A stretch of 64,000 nt of DNA from Isoetes taiwanensis. Its lineage: Eukaryota; Streptophyta; Lycopodiopsida; Isoetales; Isoetaceae. The position numbers and the translations under genes were made by a program. This document shows positions 9,239 through 21,480 of this stretch, in pieces. The number at the start of each line of letters is the position of its first letter. Positions within the stretch are counted from its first letter, which is position 1. A model generated the notes under the pieces. It was not told the DNA's origin. It did not search any database and worked only from the letters and a program-made list of their open reading frames with translations. The stretch spans positions 246,001-310,000 of the forward strand of contig JAJEKV010000004.1 of assembly GCA_021234155.1 (NCBI GenBank), read 5' to 3'.

Positions 9239-11239
9239 ATGATGGCGATGATGATGTGGGAACAATGGATGCTTGTGGGTGTTATAATAGCATCTGTATT
9301 CATTTTAAGGATAAAGAAGTTGAAGCCAAGGAAACTAAAGGGGAAGCTCCCTAAGGGAAACTGGAGTCTGCCTCTCATAGGTGAGACTCTTCAGTTTCTG
9401 AAAAATCCTCATCAGTTTTTTCTTACTAGAGTTGCAAGGTATGTGCTTTCCTTTATAAAATGCTAGTCTATGTCATGCAAGGAACAGAAAAAACAGTTTA
9501 CATGTCTGGTTTGCTTAACAAGTGGGTGGGATAATGATCTAGGCATGGTGGTATATTCCAAACTTCACTATTTGGTGAGAAGTGTATTGTGATAACAACA
9601 GCCGAAGCAACAAAGTGGGTACTGCAGACTGCCCAGAATGAGTTTAAACCAGCCTATCCTCAATCTGCACAATCATTCATTGACCCAAGTAGCGCATTTG
9701 AGAAACTAAGCCTGCGTACCCAGGTGAAAAAGATTGAAATCTCTTCATTGTCTCCTGAGTGTATCCGATACCATCTTGACTACATTAGTGCTATGGCTCG
9801 TAAGACAGTGGAAGGCTGGTCTTTGAAAGAATCAATCAATGCCTATGGAGAACTGAAAAAGGTGGGTTCATTTTATTGTCAACATAGGCAACATATCTGT
9901 CTCACTAAGGCCACCTTTCTTGAAAACAGTACACCTTATATGTAATTATGAAGATTTTATGTGGCATGGATCCTTCCAGCTCTGATATGAAGATCATTCT
10001 GGACAACATTAATGCATTTGAGAAAGGATTCATGTGTGTTCCCATCAATCTCCCTTTCACAACATACCATGCTGGCCTAAAGGTAAGTAAATACCTGGGA
10101 ATTATGTCCGATGCTATATAAATGATAATATAAGGGGATTGGACGTTTGTATAATGCTTTTTTCAGGATATTCATCTATTGCTTTGTGCACTGCTAGGCA
10201 AGGGATATCTTATTCAAGCTTGTGGAGAGGATTATTCAAGAGAGGGAGACAAAAAAAGGGCTCCATAATGACATGCTTGAAGCCCTTATCCATCATAGTG
10301 ACCAGAAATTTACAAATGAAGAGCTTCGAGGAGTGATTATGAGCGTAATATTTGCTGGTTATGAGACAACGGCAGCTCAATTAGTGTGGACAATCAAGCA
10401 TCTCCACGATAATCCAAATATTCTGGAGGATATGAAGGTAGATATATCCAGAAGCATTTGTCTTTTACCAGGTGGTTATTCTTGAAGTATTGTATGCAGG
10501 AGGAACATAAGGGGATTGGCTGCCTGACATCATCCACCATAAAGGATATGCAGCTCACATCTAAAGTATTATTTCTCTACCATATTATATGTCGTAATCT
10601 TCCACCTATGATGGATGCTATGGTGACAGGTACTTCTAGAAACATTCCGTATATCATTTGTGAACCAGTTTATTCCTCGGCAGGCTCTCCAGGATGTAGA
10701 ATTCAAAGGTTAGTTTATCATTATTCATCTCCTTGTAGATGCAGTAAATCTCATAAGCAGTTCTTGTGTTCCATAGAATTCTTGATTCCCAAAGACTGGA
10801 AAGTATATGCCTCTGTATCTACATTTCACTTAAATCCTTTCCTTTATGAAGACCCTTACAAGTTCGATCCATATAGGTTTCAGGTAATTAGCAATTGGCA
10901 TTGAGAAAAAAATTTCAAAGATAAGAGATGTTTATGTGTTTTGAATTTTATAGGAAGGACCAACTGCAAGCAAGTACATGCCATTTGGTAATGGGAATAG
11001 GATGTGCCCTGGTAATGAGCTTGCAAAGGTCTTGATGACAACATTCCTGTACCATCTTGTGAGGAGTTACAGGTCCAAGAAATGCTCCTTGCTTTGTACT
11101 TTGCAACATTTCGACTATCTAATGCTCACGTATTTATTTCTTAAGCAGCTGGTCAGTTCTAGATACTGATCAACAGATCAAATGGTTTCCTGTACCAGTA
11201 CCTAAACATGGTTTAAACATCCAAGTCAAACAGCTATAA
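9239..11239 (+). CDS. Cytochrome P450, CYP85 clan, nine exons
   Basis: Membrane-bound haem mono-oxygenase; substrate unknown. Exons at GT-AG borders: 9239-9438, 9543-9861, 9930-10082, 10198-10437, 10500-10565, 10630-10708, 10777-10883, 10954-11072, 11149-11239. They total 1374 nt: 457 residues plus a TAA. Domains in order: N-terminal anchor (residues 11-24), hinge KLPKGNWSLPLIGETLQF (about 40-57), I-helix AGYETT (277-282), K-helix ETFR (330-333), a FDPYRF block near 384, and haem loop PFGNGNRMCPG (398-408) with ligand Cys406. The start is the first of two adjacent ATGs (9239) before the hydrophobic anchor. Short introns and the IPKDWKV and PGNELAK blocks fit the CYP85 clan (brassinosteroid, ABA, gibberellin and terpenoid oxidases); family unresolved. 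Odd: the C-helix region (about 9715-9765) lacks the W-x3-R pattern, while another frame there reads KRLKSL, suggesting two compensating indels. At 457 residues it is slightly short. Confidence 0.85.
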
Positions 11240-11892
11240 CGTTAAGACTTTGGACATGTACATATGAAGTTACCTATTGCGGTCATGAAAATGTAACTGC
11301 CATGGCTTTTACAGGTGATATGGGCCTGTATGTATGGGCCTCAGCAAAGTTGAGAGTAGGAACTTTTTATCTCAACTTTTTATTTTGAATACATAAGACG
11401 CACAAAGTACACTTCAACTGTCAACTATGAGAATATTTTTGGATAGCTCTTCAATGATGGTCAATAATGCTGGAAAGCATGTGCCTCAATATGAAAGGAA
11501 TGAGCTATATGTGTTTTTGAAAATAATTTGAATCCGTGAAACACAAAGGCTCGTGCCTTAGTTTGAGTTCTACATTTGATTGTATAGGCATAGGATATTG
11601 TGCTTAACGTTAATTACTCAATTATTGCAAAATGTTTTATAGTTATTTCTACTATCATTAGAGGATGTAAAATTGTAAATCTTGCATGGAAATCTTGCAG
11701 CAATGGGCTTTAAGCCATCATGATAGGCATGCCTAACTCTCTGGGTGTTAGATGAAATCAGAATTAAAGCCATCCTCTTGGATCTCTACATTGCCCAAGA
11801 TCTTTTTAGTTAAGTTTTTGAATAATATCATAAGGACAATATGACACTGGTGGAAATGATAGATGTTGGTTATGGTAGATTTTGGTTCGCTG
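11240..11892. other. P450 3' flank, no gene recognised
   Basis: AT-rich, with only short frames. It presumably contains the P450 3' UTR; no specific polyadenylation site can be chosen. Confidence 0.4.
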
Positions 11893-11980
11893 TGTTGAAG
11901 ATAGTGATCTGGCATCCAACAGGGATGTTGATCTAGAAGTGCCAGCAGAGCGATCTGGGTGAAACGCCATCAGACACAAC
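11893..11980 (+). repeat. 88-bp direct repeat, copy 1 (possible LTR or LTR end)
   Basis: Starts TGTTGAAGATAGTGATCTGG and stays similar to the copy at 12579-12666 over exactly 88 bp, ending CAGACACAAC. The TG start suggests an LTR edge. No primer-binding site follows it. Confidence 0.6.
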
Positions 11981-12111
11981 TCTTCCAATTTTCTGTTGAT
12001 TCAGACCTACCATGGAGATTGAAGCCAACACTGAGGCTGGCAACAACGAGGAGGACGAACCTCCTGATTTATGGCTTTGAAGATTGAAGAGGTAAGCCGT
12101 ACCTATTTCGT

Positions 12112-12255
12112 TGCCATCTCCATTCTGTTATATGAATCCCACTTGTCTACATACATGCTTGCCATCTCCATTCTGTTATATGAATCCCACTTGTCTACAT
12201 ACATGCTTGCCATCTCCATTCTGTTATATGAATCCCACTTGTCTACATACATGCT
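12112..12255 (+). repeat. 48-bp tandem repeat, three copies
   Basis: The unit beginning TTGCCATCTCCATTCTGTTA is present three times with essentially perfect identity. Because 48 is a multiple of three it stays open in one frame, where it encodes AISILLYESHLSTYML three times. There is no evidence that this frame is a gene. Confidence 0.85.
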
Positions 12256-12578
12256 GGGAATAATTTCATTGTTGAATGGGTTATTAAGAATTATTCTTTG
12301 GAGAAGAAGACCCACAAATCCAAAGCAAACACATTTGATGAAGATGAAGACCATGCAATCATGCATGGATGCTGCTGTTGTGCATATTCAAGAGAGGGTG
12401 CTCCTCTATGCTCTATTTAGAGCAAGAAGCCCAAAAGTAGAATTGGGTGCACAAGAAGGGGGAGCATACCTCGTGCACAATTACGGTCAATCAGGACAAT
12501 CAGGACTGTAGAACAAGGGGGAGCAGCCCAAGGCTCCTATCAACCTTGATGCTTGTTGGATGCAAGATCAAGGGGGAG

Positions 12579-12666
12579 TGTTGAAGATAGTGATTTGGCA
12601 TCCAACATGGATGCTGATCTGGATGTGCCAGCAAAGTGATCTGGGCGAAACGCCATCAGACACAAC
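12579..12666 (+). repeat. 88-bp direct repeat, copy 2, preceded by a polypurine tract
   Basis: Second copy of the 11893 repeat. It is directly preceded by ATCAAGGGGGAG (12567-12578), the kind of polypurine tract that sits before a copia 3' LTR, so position 12579 is probably an LTR start. Both copies end at the same base. This is either the whole LTR of a very small non-autonomous element (about 770 bp overall) or two equally truncated LTRs. Confidence 0.55.
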
Positions 12667-12882
12667 GATTCATGTTTAGAACCTATGGTTGTTTGGTATT
12701 TGTTCATGTTCCTATTGAACTAAGGAAGAAACTGGATGACAAAGGTCAAATGGAATTTTTAGTAGGATATGATGATGAATTAAAGGGATAGAGGATATTC
12801 ATTCCAAAAGACAAGACCATAGGTTGGTCGCCAAATGCAATGGGAGATATTGCATTAGGTTTTTTAAGTCCACTAATATTGA
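12667..12882 (+). pseudogene. Ty1-copia pol fragment after the integrase core
   Basis: The frame after 12669 reads FRTYGCLVFVHVP, then LRKKLDDKGQMEFLVGY and RIFIPKDK. This matches the copia segment between the integrase core and RT (usually FGC-AYVH, KLD, C-LIGY). A stop codon follows DDELKG. At 12883 it is cut by the LTR fragment that begins the gypsy-type array. Confidence 0.75.
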
Positions 12883-12936
12883 GAAGTCCCCGTATGTATA
12901 CGTTCAGAGCGCCGTATATGTTCAGGGAGCGTCACA
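12883..12936 (+). mobile_element. LTR-1 of the tandem array, 3' end only
   Basis: The last 54 bp of the array LTR (AAGTCCCCGTATGTATACG...GGAGCGTCACA), joined directly to copia sequence on the left, so most of this LTR is deleted. The same end occurs at 35574 and 41397. Confidence 0.85.
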
Positions 12937-12937
12937 G

Positions 12938-12950
12938 TGGTATCAGAGCC
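12938..12950 (+). promoter_or_regulatory. Primer-binding site, tRNA-Met type
   Basis: TGGTATCAGAGCC one base after the LTR end. The same site is at 35576-35588 and 41399-41411, and a degraded form is at about 31641-31652. Confidence 0.85.
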
Positions 12951-13420
12951 ATGATTTTGGTTGACCGAAATCATAGCACTGACCAAATTCTAAATCGTTA
13001 GTTCGGTAGTCGTGGGAGTTTAAGTTTAGCTAAACTGCGTAACTTCTCGGTGATTTAGTCTTTATGCTAGGTTTGTGTAATAAATTGTGGGAGATTTAGG
13101 AAGTTTAGGGTGATTTTGGAGGGAAAAAAAAGTGTAGTGAAGACCCAGGTTTAGATGGGCCATAACTTTTAATAGGTAGCTCGGATGAAGGCGAAAATGG
13201 CTCCAACGACTCGGGCACATCCCAAATACCCTAGGGGGCACGTTTCCCGAGGTCAAAATGGCGACTCCAAGGCTAGAATCCAAAAGGTGCGCTGCCTGCG
13301 GATTGGGTGTTTAGAATCGAAAGTTAGGGACGTATTTTGCACTCAGCGCACCTATACAGTCCGCCATATAAAATACGCGTAAAAAAAAAAAAAAAAAAAA
13401 AAGTTCTTTCTTTTCCCCCA

Positions 13421-13632
13421 TTTCAAACCCGTGACCTCCCACTTCCAACCCAACACTCTTTCCATTTTGCCAACTCTCTTTATGAAGGATATATATCTTC
13501 TATCCCTTTGTTATACATATTTAATGTTACGTTTTTTATAGGTTAGCGGTTCTTTTTAAGCAAAAGGTACATCATGGGATTGAACCCCCGAAATATCGCA
13601 CCCAAGCCAACACCTTTACCGATAAGCCAACT
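13421..13632 (-). repeat. Two tRNA-like (SINE-head-like) sequences inside type 1 region
   Basis: On the minus strand 13632-13574 has an A-box-like TTGGCTTATCGGTAAAGG and a B-box GGGGGTTCAATCCC. At 13474-13421 there is TTGGCAAAATGG followed by a GGGTTTGAAAT box; copy b at 36085-36031 keeps the better GGGTTCGAAAT. The spacing is tRNA-like, but neither folds clearly into a functional tRNA. The A-run beside them lies on the wrong strand for a SINE tail. Confidence 0.4.
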
Positions 13633-16600
13633 TCTTTCTTGAAGGGATATAACCCTTTTTCTAATATTTATAGTGCATCTATTCCATACTTAAATTAGAC
13701 GCTTGCCTTTGGTAAACCCATGTTGTGGAGGCAACAACTCCACCGGAGCAAGCCCTCTCGTCACAACTCCGCCGGAGCAAGCTCTCTCGCCATAGCCGCC
13801 GGAATAAGTAGTCTTCCCATAGCCACGGGAGTCGACCTCTCTCTGCCATAGCCGACCTCCGCCGACCGGCTCCTGCAGACTATCGTTTTCTTCCTCGCCA
13901 AGCGCCTTTCAACACTTACATCGACATGGCCAAGTTCGATGTTAATCTCCGTAACGTGGCGAACGGACCCGCGATTCGAGGAAGGAGACCGAATTCCTCA
14001 TTTCCCCGCAACCTTATCCTTTTATTCTGCCCCCATTCATTATGATGAGGAAATGCTTCCTCTATGTATTCAATGGATATAATAACCCATCTCTCTACTA
14101 TTCAGTAGTAGCTCTGTCTTCCTAATGTAAACCATTCTAGTCTAGAAATTCTTCGTCCTTAATTTTCAATTACACTTTGAGCCGCCACATGACTCTACCT
14201 ATTGTTATCTCAACTTGCAGTACATCTTCACTCGTTTCAATTCTACACAAGGATATTCTACCATACTGGAATTCCTTTTAGTTGTTCTCTTACAATTATT
14301 CTAGTATATCAATCTAATAGAAACCAACCATTATTTTAGTACCTTAACGTCCTTAAGTTCCGCAAATGAACTTACAAATTTCAAGGGATTATGTGAATAT
14401 CCCAAAGGATAGTACCACCCAAATACCTCTCAAGATAGGCCTCTTTTATTAAAAAGGATCTTGGTGAATTCAACTCACCATGTTGTCCTAAGACATGGAA
14501 GTCTTCTTCTCTAAGCCATGCACCAAATCTTTAAATAACCTTTTTAGTTCTTACTGCCTTTCAAGCCGAAAATCTATCTTTGCATGTTAGCAAAGACCAC
14601 CCTTCATGTTAGCTAATAACCTTCCTATCCAGATCGCTAGACAATTCACCCGTTGGCTGTGACCTTTATTCAGTAGAGTCACCAATCCATTTACTCCTTC
14701 ACGTCTTCGTTAACCATCTTGTGGTGCCCCTTATGTTGTCAAACCACCTATCATTGGGGGTTATGATTCAACATTGTCCAACGTCCTAGAAATGTTAGTC
14801 ATTACATTTGTCTGTCATGATGCTATCACATTGTTGTGGCATTCCAAATGACTTGGCATCCTCATTTAAGCCATAGTCATGGCCTAAGAGCGACTGAGCC
14901 TTTGCAGGAATCGTAAGTTACCTGGAGTCATCAAGGTGCCTGCCTTGTATTTTGTGAGCCTTTCTACAATTACCTACGTTTAATATAATCCCGACTTGTA
15001 TCAATGTTCAAGTCCTGTATATGTTAACTTGCACCCCCATGTAACCCATGGCATCACCTCTGCCTGATCCAGGTATGGATCATGTGGGAAAGCTAGTCTT
15101 AGGTGTCTATGCAAGACACATTCGAACATTAGCAGGTAACTGCTATTCGCTACTTATCCTAGAATTGTACTATTGTACTATTCAACCCCACTACCTTAAG
15201 CTTTATTCTATTGGCCCTTGACATTTATTTCAAGTGCCAACTACCACATCATACCCTAGCATGCAACGGATTGACGGTCCTTTCCACATTTCGAACGTAC
15301 GCTTGCTAGAGCTCTGCTCTAACTTAGCTAAACTATAACCGTGGTAGTTCTTTCAAACAAACCCATTGCCTATGTACCTTTATGATGTGGCTTCGCCACC
15401 TATTTCCCAAATGGACATGGGCCGACTCTATGTTGGACTTGTATATGCTGCCTATATTTTGATAGGGTCTCTAGTTATTTCAACCATTCCTTTAGTGCCT
15501 TATGGTACTTTAACCCCGTACATAACCTATGATTTCCCCCACGGGATTATGCCATAATTCCGAAGGCTATTACCTCACATGCAGAGCTTTTCTAAAGGCT
15601 TCTTTCACTAAGGATCCTTTGTATCCTCCATATTAACCATGCTTAGTCACAATTAACCTAATTTCTTAATATCGTGTCAACTTCAACTTTTGATTACTTC
15701 AAATCTTGTCGCCTTTGGCTCCTTCATAATGAAGCGGAGGCACTAAAACCTCCTGGTCTCTTAATAGGAAAACCCAATGTTTCGATCTTCGTTAGTAATC
15801 GCCATAAGATTATCCGGTTCCTTACACTCTTAAGAGTTTCAAAGTCATAACCTCTAAGGGGTCTATGCCTCAAGGCAATGGATCCTCCAGCTTCTACTTC
15901 AATACCTAGAATTGTTCCCCGCATGTAGGGTAACTCGTCAACTATATGGACTACTGGTCTATATAATCTTAACCCTTCTGATCAATACACCTCGTCTTGA
16001 TTTTATCGGGACTTGGAATTCCTATGTATTGCCCTCGACTCGGTTATCCCTAAAGGTATAATCGTCAAAGTCATTGTACTCCTTCTTTCCTTCCATCAGG
16101 GGGACGCGATATTTTATACATCTTTTTATCCCCAAAACTGAATAAATGCTCTCAGCTTATAACGCTGAAGTAATTCATTGGTATCTAGAACCTTTATTTC
16201 GACACCCTTCCAACCATCCTCGGGGTGTTTTTGAATGTAACATCACCGTATATGCTAGACTTACTATAGCTATTCTCACTGATTTAAACTCTTCCCATCT
16301 CCCTTAGTACGACGTATCTAAGACACTCAACTCCAACCATTGGGATAACTTGAATGCTTATCTCTGGTAAAGCATACCTAACCCAACATCTTCGTATATA
16401 AGCATATCATTACGCTCATTCTTTAAACCTTGTCAAGTAATATTTCACTCGCCTTGTACGAATATTCTACTATCTTTTAATATGATATACATCCGAATAT
16501 CACAATTGACATCCTTGATATGATCACCACTATAGTATTTGATACTACTAAATCCTTCCTACATCCAAAACCGCTACGTTGTTATTATATGATATAGTAA

Positions 16601-17102
16601 CATGTGTGCACCCACCCTAAGTCTAGACTCAGATGTAACTCGTTGACATAGGCATCTAGCTATATTCATACTTGCGGCCAACTTATTTCCTCAACTTGGT
16701 TATCTAATACCATACACATGTTGTGGTTTCGACACCACTAGCCTTAGTTTGCCTTCGTCCTCAAGCTCTAGTCATAACTTCCACAGGGGCAAAATGCCAA
16801 CCTAAGTTCCTAGTGGACATGGCGTATTCATATGGAATGTGAACTAAAAGTTCTAGTATATATCCTATCTTCTTTTAGTTTTGTCCTAGTACACATATAC
16901 CAACGCGGAGTTACTCCTCGGGATACACACACGATACCAAGTCCAGAGCACATCCTCCTTGGTGAGATGTTCATTGGGCGCCTACCTTGTTCATACTCCA
17001 GACTTTGGTATATTCAACGTTTTCCTTCTAATGCACGATGTGTTGCCCTGTAACAAGAGTAGTCTTGATGCTGAGACAGCATCACTTCTAAGGTGGGGAG
17101 AA

Positions 17103-17644
17103 TGTGACGTTCCACGTATTTATATGCTATACGTATAAATATACTGACACGTCACGTAGTAGGGATACGCCACCATGGGGTATGTTAACCTAGGGGGTTG
17201 ACCTAAAAGGGATTAATTTAGCTATGCTAAATTAATAAAACCTTGTATTTTTGTCTTAATTAACCTAATTAGATTAATTAGTTAATTAATAATATGCCAC
17301 CTGTCCCAAATCGATTGAGCAAGGCAGGGTTTCCATTTTGGGACACCCAAATTGGGGCTTTTGTGCCCCAATTTGAATTAGGAGCAATTGGAGATGGAGG
17401 AGGAGAAGTAGCCGCCAGGCGCCCTTCAGTTAGTCGAGATGGAGCAGCCCAAGACCGATTTGACGGTTAGTCAGTAGGCTACCTTGTTGATTTATAGTAT
17501 AGCGCCTCTCTGTGGTGTGTTCTCTCTCTGTTTTCTCTGTAGTTTACCTGTTAGGCTAACCCTTGATTGATATGGTGAGTATTCTTATCTCTAGTCTCTG
17601 TATGTGCTTTGGTTGATGGTTTAGTAGTTCTTTGCTTAGTTAGC
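17103..17644 (+). mobile_element. LTR-2 of the array, left part, split by the chromovirus
   Basis: Starts TGTGACGTTCCACG after a polypurine tract and matches the first 542 bp of LTR-3 and LTR-4. It is interrupted at TTAGC (17640-17644) and resumes at 30640. Confidence 0.9.
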
Positions 17645-19283
17645 TGTGACGCCCCGCTAAACATATCGGCCCGGTACACTTGGCAGAAATCCCCCATCCG
17701 GCTCGACAATCGCATGGGACCTTCGCCTACCCCCGCGACCCGGGGTGACTCTAGTGCGGGGAAGGGGAACACGGTGTCTTCTTGCGCCTTCCCCTATGGC
17801 TCCTATAACGTGGAGGCGATAACACGTCGAGAACTAGCATAAAACATATATAAATACTACCCGGAGGGTAGTGCATCGCGCACATAAACCAATGCATAGA
17901 TGATAATCACAAACCATAAAAACAGAGAGCTCCTACCCAGGCTCGAGACTCATAAGGAGGTTGACTCGACCGGGCTAGGCCTCAAGATAGAGCGCACCGA
18001 AGTCATGGCAATGGCGTGGGCTGGCATAGAACAATGGCTAGGGTTGACCACTCCATCCGCCCCTCTGTGCATACTTCTTTGAGATGGGCTAGATCGGGCT
18101 CGACAGGACTCTAGCCTTCGGGGAGACGCAATCCCATGGCATCACCCATGGGGACTACTCCTGTGTTGCATCTCCCTCGTCCGATGAGGCGGGAAGGGTT
18201 GCATCTCCCCTTCCTGTGGTCTAGAGGTGCAGTGGCGGCTAGAGAATCGCGGGCGACACACCGATTCGTGCCCGGCCCGAACCCCCAAAACGAGAGCCAA
18301 GCCATCACTTGCAGCTCTCGAGGCGGCAACACCATTGCCCCAGGAGGTGTCCGGACCCATGCTCGGCCCACACCCAAGTGACCCACCATAAGCCTAGCCC
18401 ACTATGGGATCCCCCGAAGCCCCCACTCGGCAGGGGGATCCTCCCTCCACTTTCCCTCTAGCCCGTTATCCGGGTGCTGAGTCATATCATAGCCTCAATA
18501 GCCCGGTGGGCTCCTATGCACAGCATCTAATAGGAACTAAGGGATCTACTCTAGGAGCATACTACATATGGCCCTAGGTCTCTACCCCCTTCCCAATACA
18601 AGAGGAGCAAACATGATCAACCAACATCACATAATCATCACATCATGAGAATAATCATAAGAAGAACATCTTAACCTAATCATACAACTAACTAATAGTT
18701 AGGGTTCCTTGATTAGGGTTCAAGATGTTGAATATGGGTTCTAGGATGGCTCTACTCTAGATACAAAAATACTAGCACATCTTGGAATGCTAATCCCAAA
18801 TGAGCTATCACAACTACTATCCTACATACCTGCTCTGATGCTCTCCCTCCAGATCAGGGCCTCCATAGTCTTCGACTCACAAGCTGTTATTCCTCCTCCA
18901 AGAAGCGGTTCTACCACTCGGGGCTGCTTTGCACCAGCCTATGCCACAACGGCGATGTTCAAAGCGGGGTTCGAACAAGTAGGTGAGATCTCTGGGTGCT
19001 AGGGCTGGAAAGAGGTCTAGGGTTAGGGTTTATGCCTATATAAGTTAGGTCCACCTAGGATGCCACGTGGCACCAATGGGGTGAGTCGGTGGTGGCGGTG
19101 CCCCAATAGGTTAAGGCCACGTGGATAATGGCTTAACCTATGGTTGGCTAAGTTATGAGAATAACTTAGCCATGCCCCTAGTGCCACGATCTATGGTATA
19201 CAAGGCTATAAAGATAGACTTGTATGGTGGCGGATCCGAGGGAATATATTATTTATAGGCGTATATTCCCTTGGACCGTCACA
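17645..19283 (-). repeat. Chromovirus 3' LTR (1,639 bp)
   Basis: On the minus strand it runs TGTGACGGTCCAAGG...GGGGCGTCACA. It shares long collinear blocks with 29018-30639, for example the CATCATGAGAATAATCATAA stretch and the CCACCTAGGATGCCACGTGG stretch. Confidence 0.9.
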
Positions 19284-19300
19284 TTCTCCCTTAGGACAAT
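19284..19300 (-). promoter_or_regulatory. Polypurine tract of the chromovirus
   Basis: The minus strand just before the 3' LTR reads CTAAGGGAGAA followed by one base and TGTGACGG. This is the expected plus-strand primer site. Confidence 0.7.
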
Positions 19301-20214
19301 CTTTGTCCTCAACATTGCGCTAAGGTGACGAACCTACCTTATACACCGCAATGAGAACAACATGTCATAACCTTTAATTTAGCTTAGCAATCAAGTTTTA
19401 TTAGTTCAAGTCAAAATTTTAGGCTATATTTGTACTTATACAAAATTATATAGCCTTAACACCGTTATTTCTTATAATAATTCAAACTACTATTATAAGA
19501 GTTATTAGGGTTCATAATCTAATTATGGCTCCCCTATCTTCTCGTGGCGGCCTCGTTGAAGTCCTCCTTCTACTTGCCGCAAAAGGAGCACATTACGTTA
19601 GTTTAGTTAATAATTTGTGGTTTTAGGGGACCACCCCCTTACCTCCTTGAGCGAATCCATGGCTCAAGGTTGTCCTACTACCTTGCCCAAGATCATGGCC
19701 CTTTCAGATTTGAGCTTAGGGATCATTTAAGATGTTCCCATCATTGCCCATGATCGAGTGCTACCTTGTACACGATCCCCCTCGGATCGCAGTACACCCC
19801 GATGCATCATGCCCCAGGGTTTCAGCTAGGGGAACGTCTCACGATCCCATCATCACAAGATGATCACTTAAGCTTCACCATGACCCTCCCTACGGCCAGG
19901 GTATGTGCGTATCGCAGATCGTGGCATAGAGATCATCCGATCGATGTCCCATCATCGCCCACTATGCCTCATTCCTCACTCACATGACCCTAATGGTCAT
20001 GCGCACCTAATTGGTGCGTGTGGCCTAGAGAATGCCCTAAAGGCGTATCCCATCATCGCACACGATCCAAGGTTCTCGCACATGCACCCTACTAACTCGG
20101 AATGCATGCGCCGGGGCTTAAGGCTAACTAACAACATACTAGCTAACCATTGGCAAGTCGGGTCGACCAAGTGAGACGACTCGCCCATCAAACTCCTTCA
20201 TAAACTCTCGGGTA

Positions 20215-20650
20215 TTGCTTCTCCAAATCCTCGCCAATACCCATGTCGCATCTTCCACGGGTAAAGTGCTTCCACTTAACCGGTATTGAGGAACTGAGAC
20301 CTCCTAGTCTTCTTGAATGACTTATCAAGAAGTAACTTTGCACTATTTCTACTTGCTCCTCCGGGTCATTTCCAACAAGGTTGGAGTATCCAAAACCTCC
20401 TCGGGGTTAGGATTGTGCCTTTTTAATAAACTTACGTGGAAGACCTTGTGGACCTTAAGATGGGCTGGAAGATCCAACTTGTAGGCTTGAGAGCCCCTCT
20501 CTCCAAAATCTTGAACGGCCCAGCCCACCTAGGGGCAAGCTTCTTGCAGCTCCCAATCCAGCCTTGGCTTGCTTCACCTTGATCTTCAACCAAGCGGTAT
20601 CTCCCACCTTAAACTCCCTCACGGGTCCCGTGCTTGTCGGCTACACTCTT
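20215..20650 (-). pseudogene. Integrase C-terminus and chromodomain remnant
   Basis: The minus strand reads GPVREFKVGD-AWLK (near 20640-20590), typical of the integrase C-terminal fold. Further on it reads PVKWKHF, and in the next frame PVEDATWV, near 20290-20240. The W-P-DATW spacing is that of retroelement chromodomains, which steer integration towards particular chromatin. Frameshifts break it. It supports placing the element among chromoviruses. Confidence 0.65.
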
Positions 20651-20793
20651 ACGCCCGACTTCTTGCTGCCAATAAATAACCCCTTACTTCCCTCTACTAG
20701 CTGCTGCTGATATCCCCTAACATCTGCTGGGACACTTCTACCTTGGACACAGGATTGTGCGGTGTATCGGGGTTAAGCACTGGTAGTAGTAGT

Positions 20794-21480
20794 TCACCAT
20801 GAAAGGCGACATTTGAGATGACTCGCTGGCTTTGTTGTAGGCGAATTCCACCAAGTGAATGTACTCATCCCACTTGGACTGCTTGTTCCACACATAGCTT
20901 CAAGCATGTCTTCAATGATCCGGTCGTCCTTTCCGATGCGGCCATCTGTTTGGGGATGATATGCGTACTCATGGAGAGCTTCGAATGGTGCTAAAGAGAT
21001 CCTGCCAAAAGGCACTCATGAACTTAGAATCTCTATCCGATATTATCTCCGAGGCATGCCATGGAGTCTAAAAATCTCCTTACAAATAACTTGGCGTGTC
21101 TAATGCGGGTGTCGTTGCCTTGCAAGGCATTTAAATGTGCCATCTTAGATAACTTATCTCGACAACCATCAATGCATCCTTGCCTCGAAGAGTTCTAGGG
21201 AGTCCTGTGATGAAATCCATGCTTATGACCTCCCACTTTGCATTTGGCACCCCCAATGGCTCTAAAGCACCCGAATCCGGGTTGCTCGCCTTTGTTCAAT
21301 GACATAACGGCAATCCCTAATATATGCAGCTATCCGCCTCTTCATTCTGGCGGTAACTACTTGAATCTTGAAATAGGTCTTCATGAAGCCAGCATGCCCA
21401 GCTATTAGGCTGTTATGTGTGTCATGAAGAATTAACTTCCTTACCCACGAAGATTCGGGCACACACAACTTATGCTTGTG
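20794..21480 (-). pseudogene. Chromovirus integrase, frameshifted
   Basis: Zinc-binding part (21480-21280): a VRKLILHDTHNSLIAGHAG block followed by a downstream CRYVIEQRRA; the first Cys is kept and the second is replaced. Catalytic core: MDFITGLP near 21215 with the first Asp, and YHPQTDGR near 20935 before the region of the catalytic Glu. Stops and frame changes separate these pieces. The family's role is strand transfer of the cDNA into the host chromosome. Confidence 0.8.

Larger units (their letters stand above)
12937..17102 (+). mobile_element. Type 1 internal region, copy a, of a non-coding LTR element
   Basis: Begins with the primer site TGGTATCAGAGCC (12938-12950, tRNA-Met type) and ends with the polypurine tract AAGGTGGGGAGAA (17090-17102) before an LTR. 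In 4.2 kb there is no gag or pol; the longest recurring frame is 63 codons (15366-15557) and is probably chance. This is a large non-autonomous LTR element (LARD-like), dependent on proteins in trans. It is nearly identical to 35575-39848 apart from some indels: copy b carries about 100 bp extra near 37932-38030 and about 21 bp near 37333. A poly(A) run (13381-13402) is longer here than in copy b. Confidence 0.85.

Noticed and set aside
12071-12511. 146-codon frame with three repeated AISILLYESHLSTYML segments
   Set aside because: Produced by a 48-bp tandem repeat inside copia debris; it starts within an LTR-bounded relic and has no recognised domain.
15366-15557. 63-codon hydrophobic frame conserved in both type 1 copies (also 38094-38285)
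   Set aside because: The whole 4.2-kb region is nearly identical between copies because of recent duplication, so conservation of the frame carries no information. It has no recognised domain.
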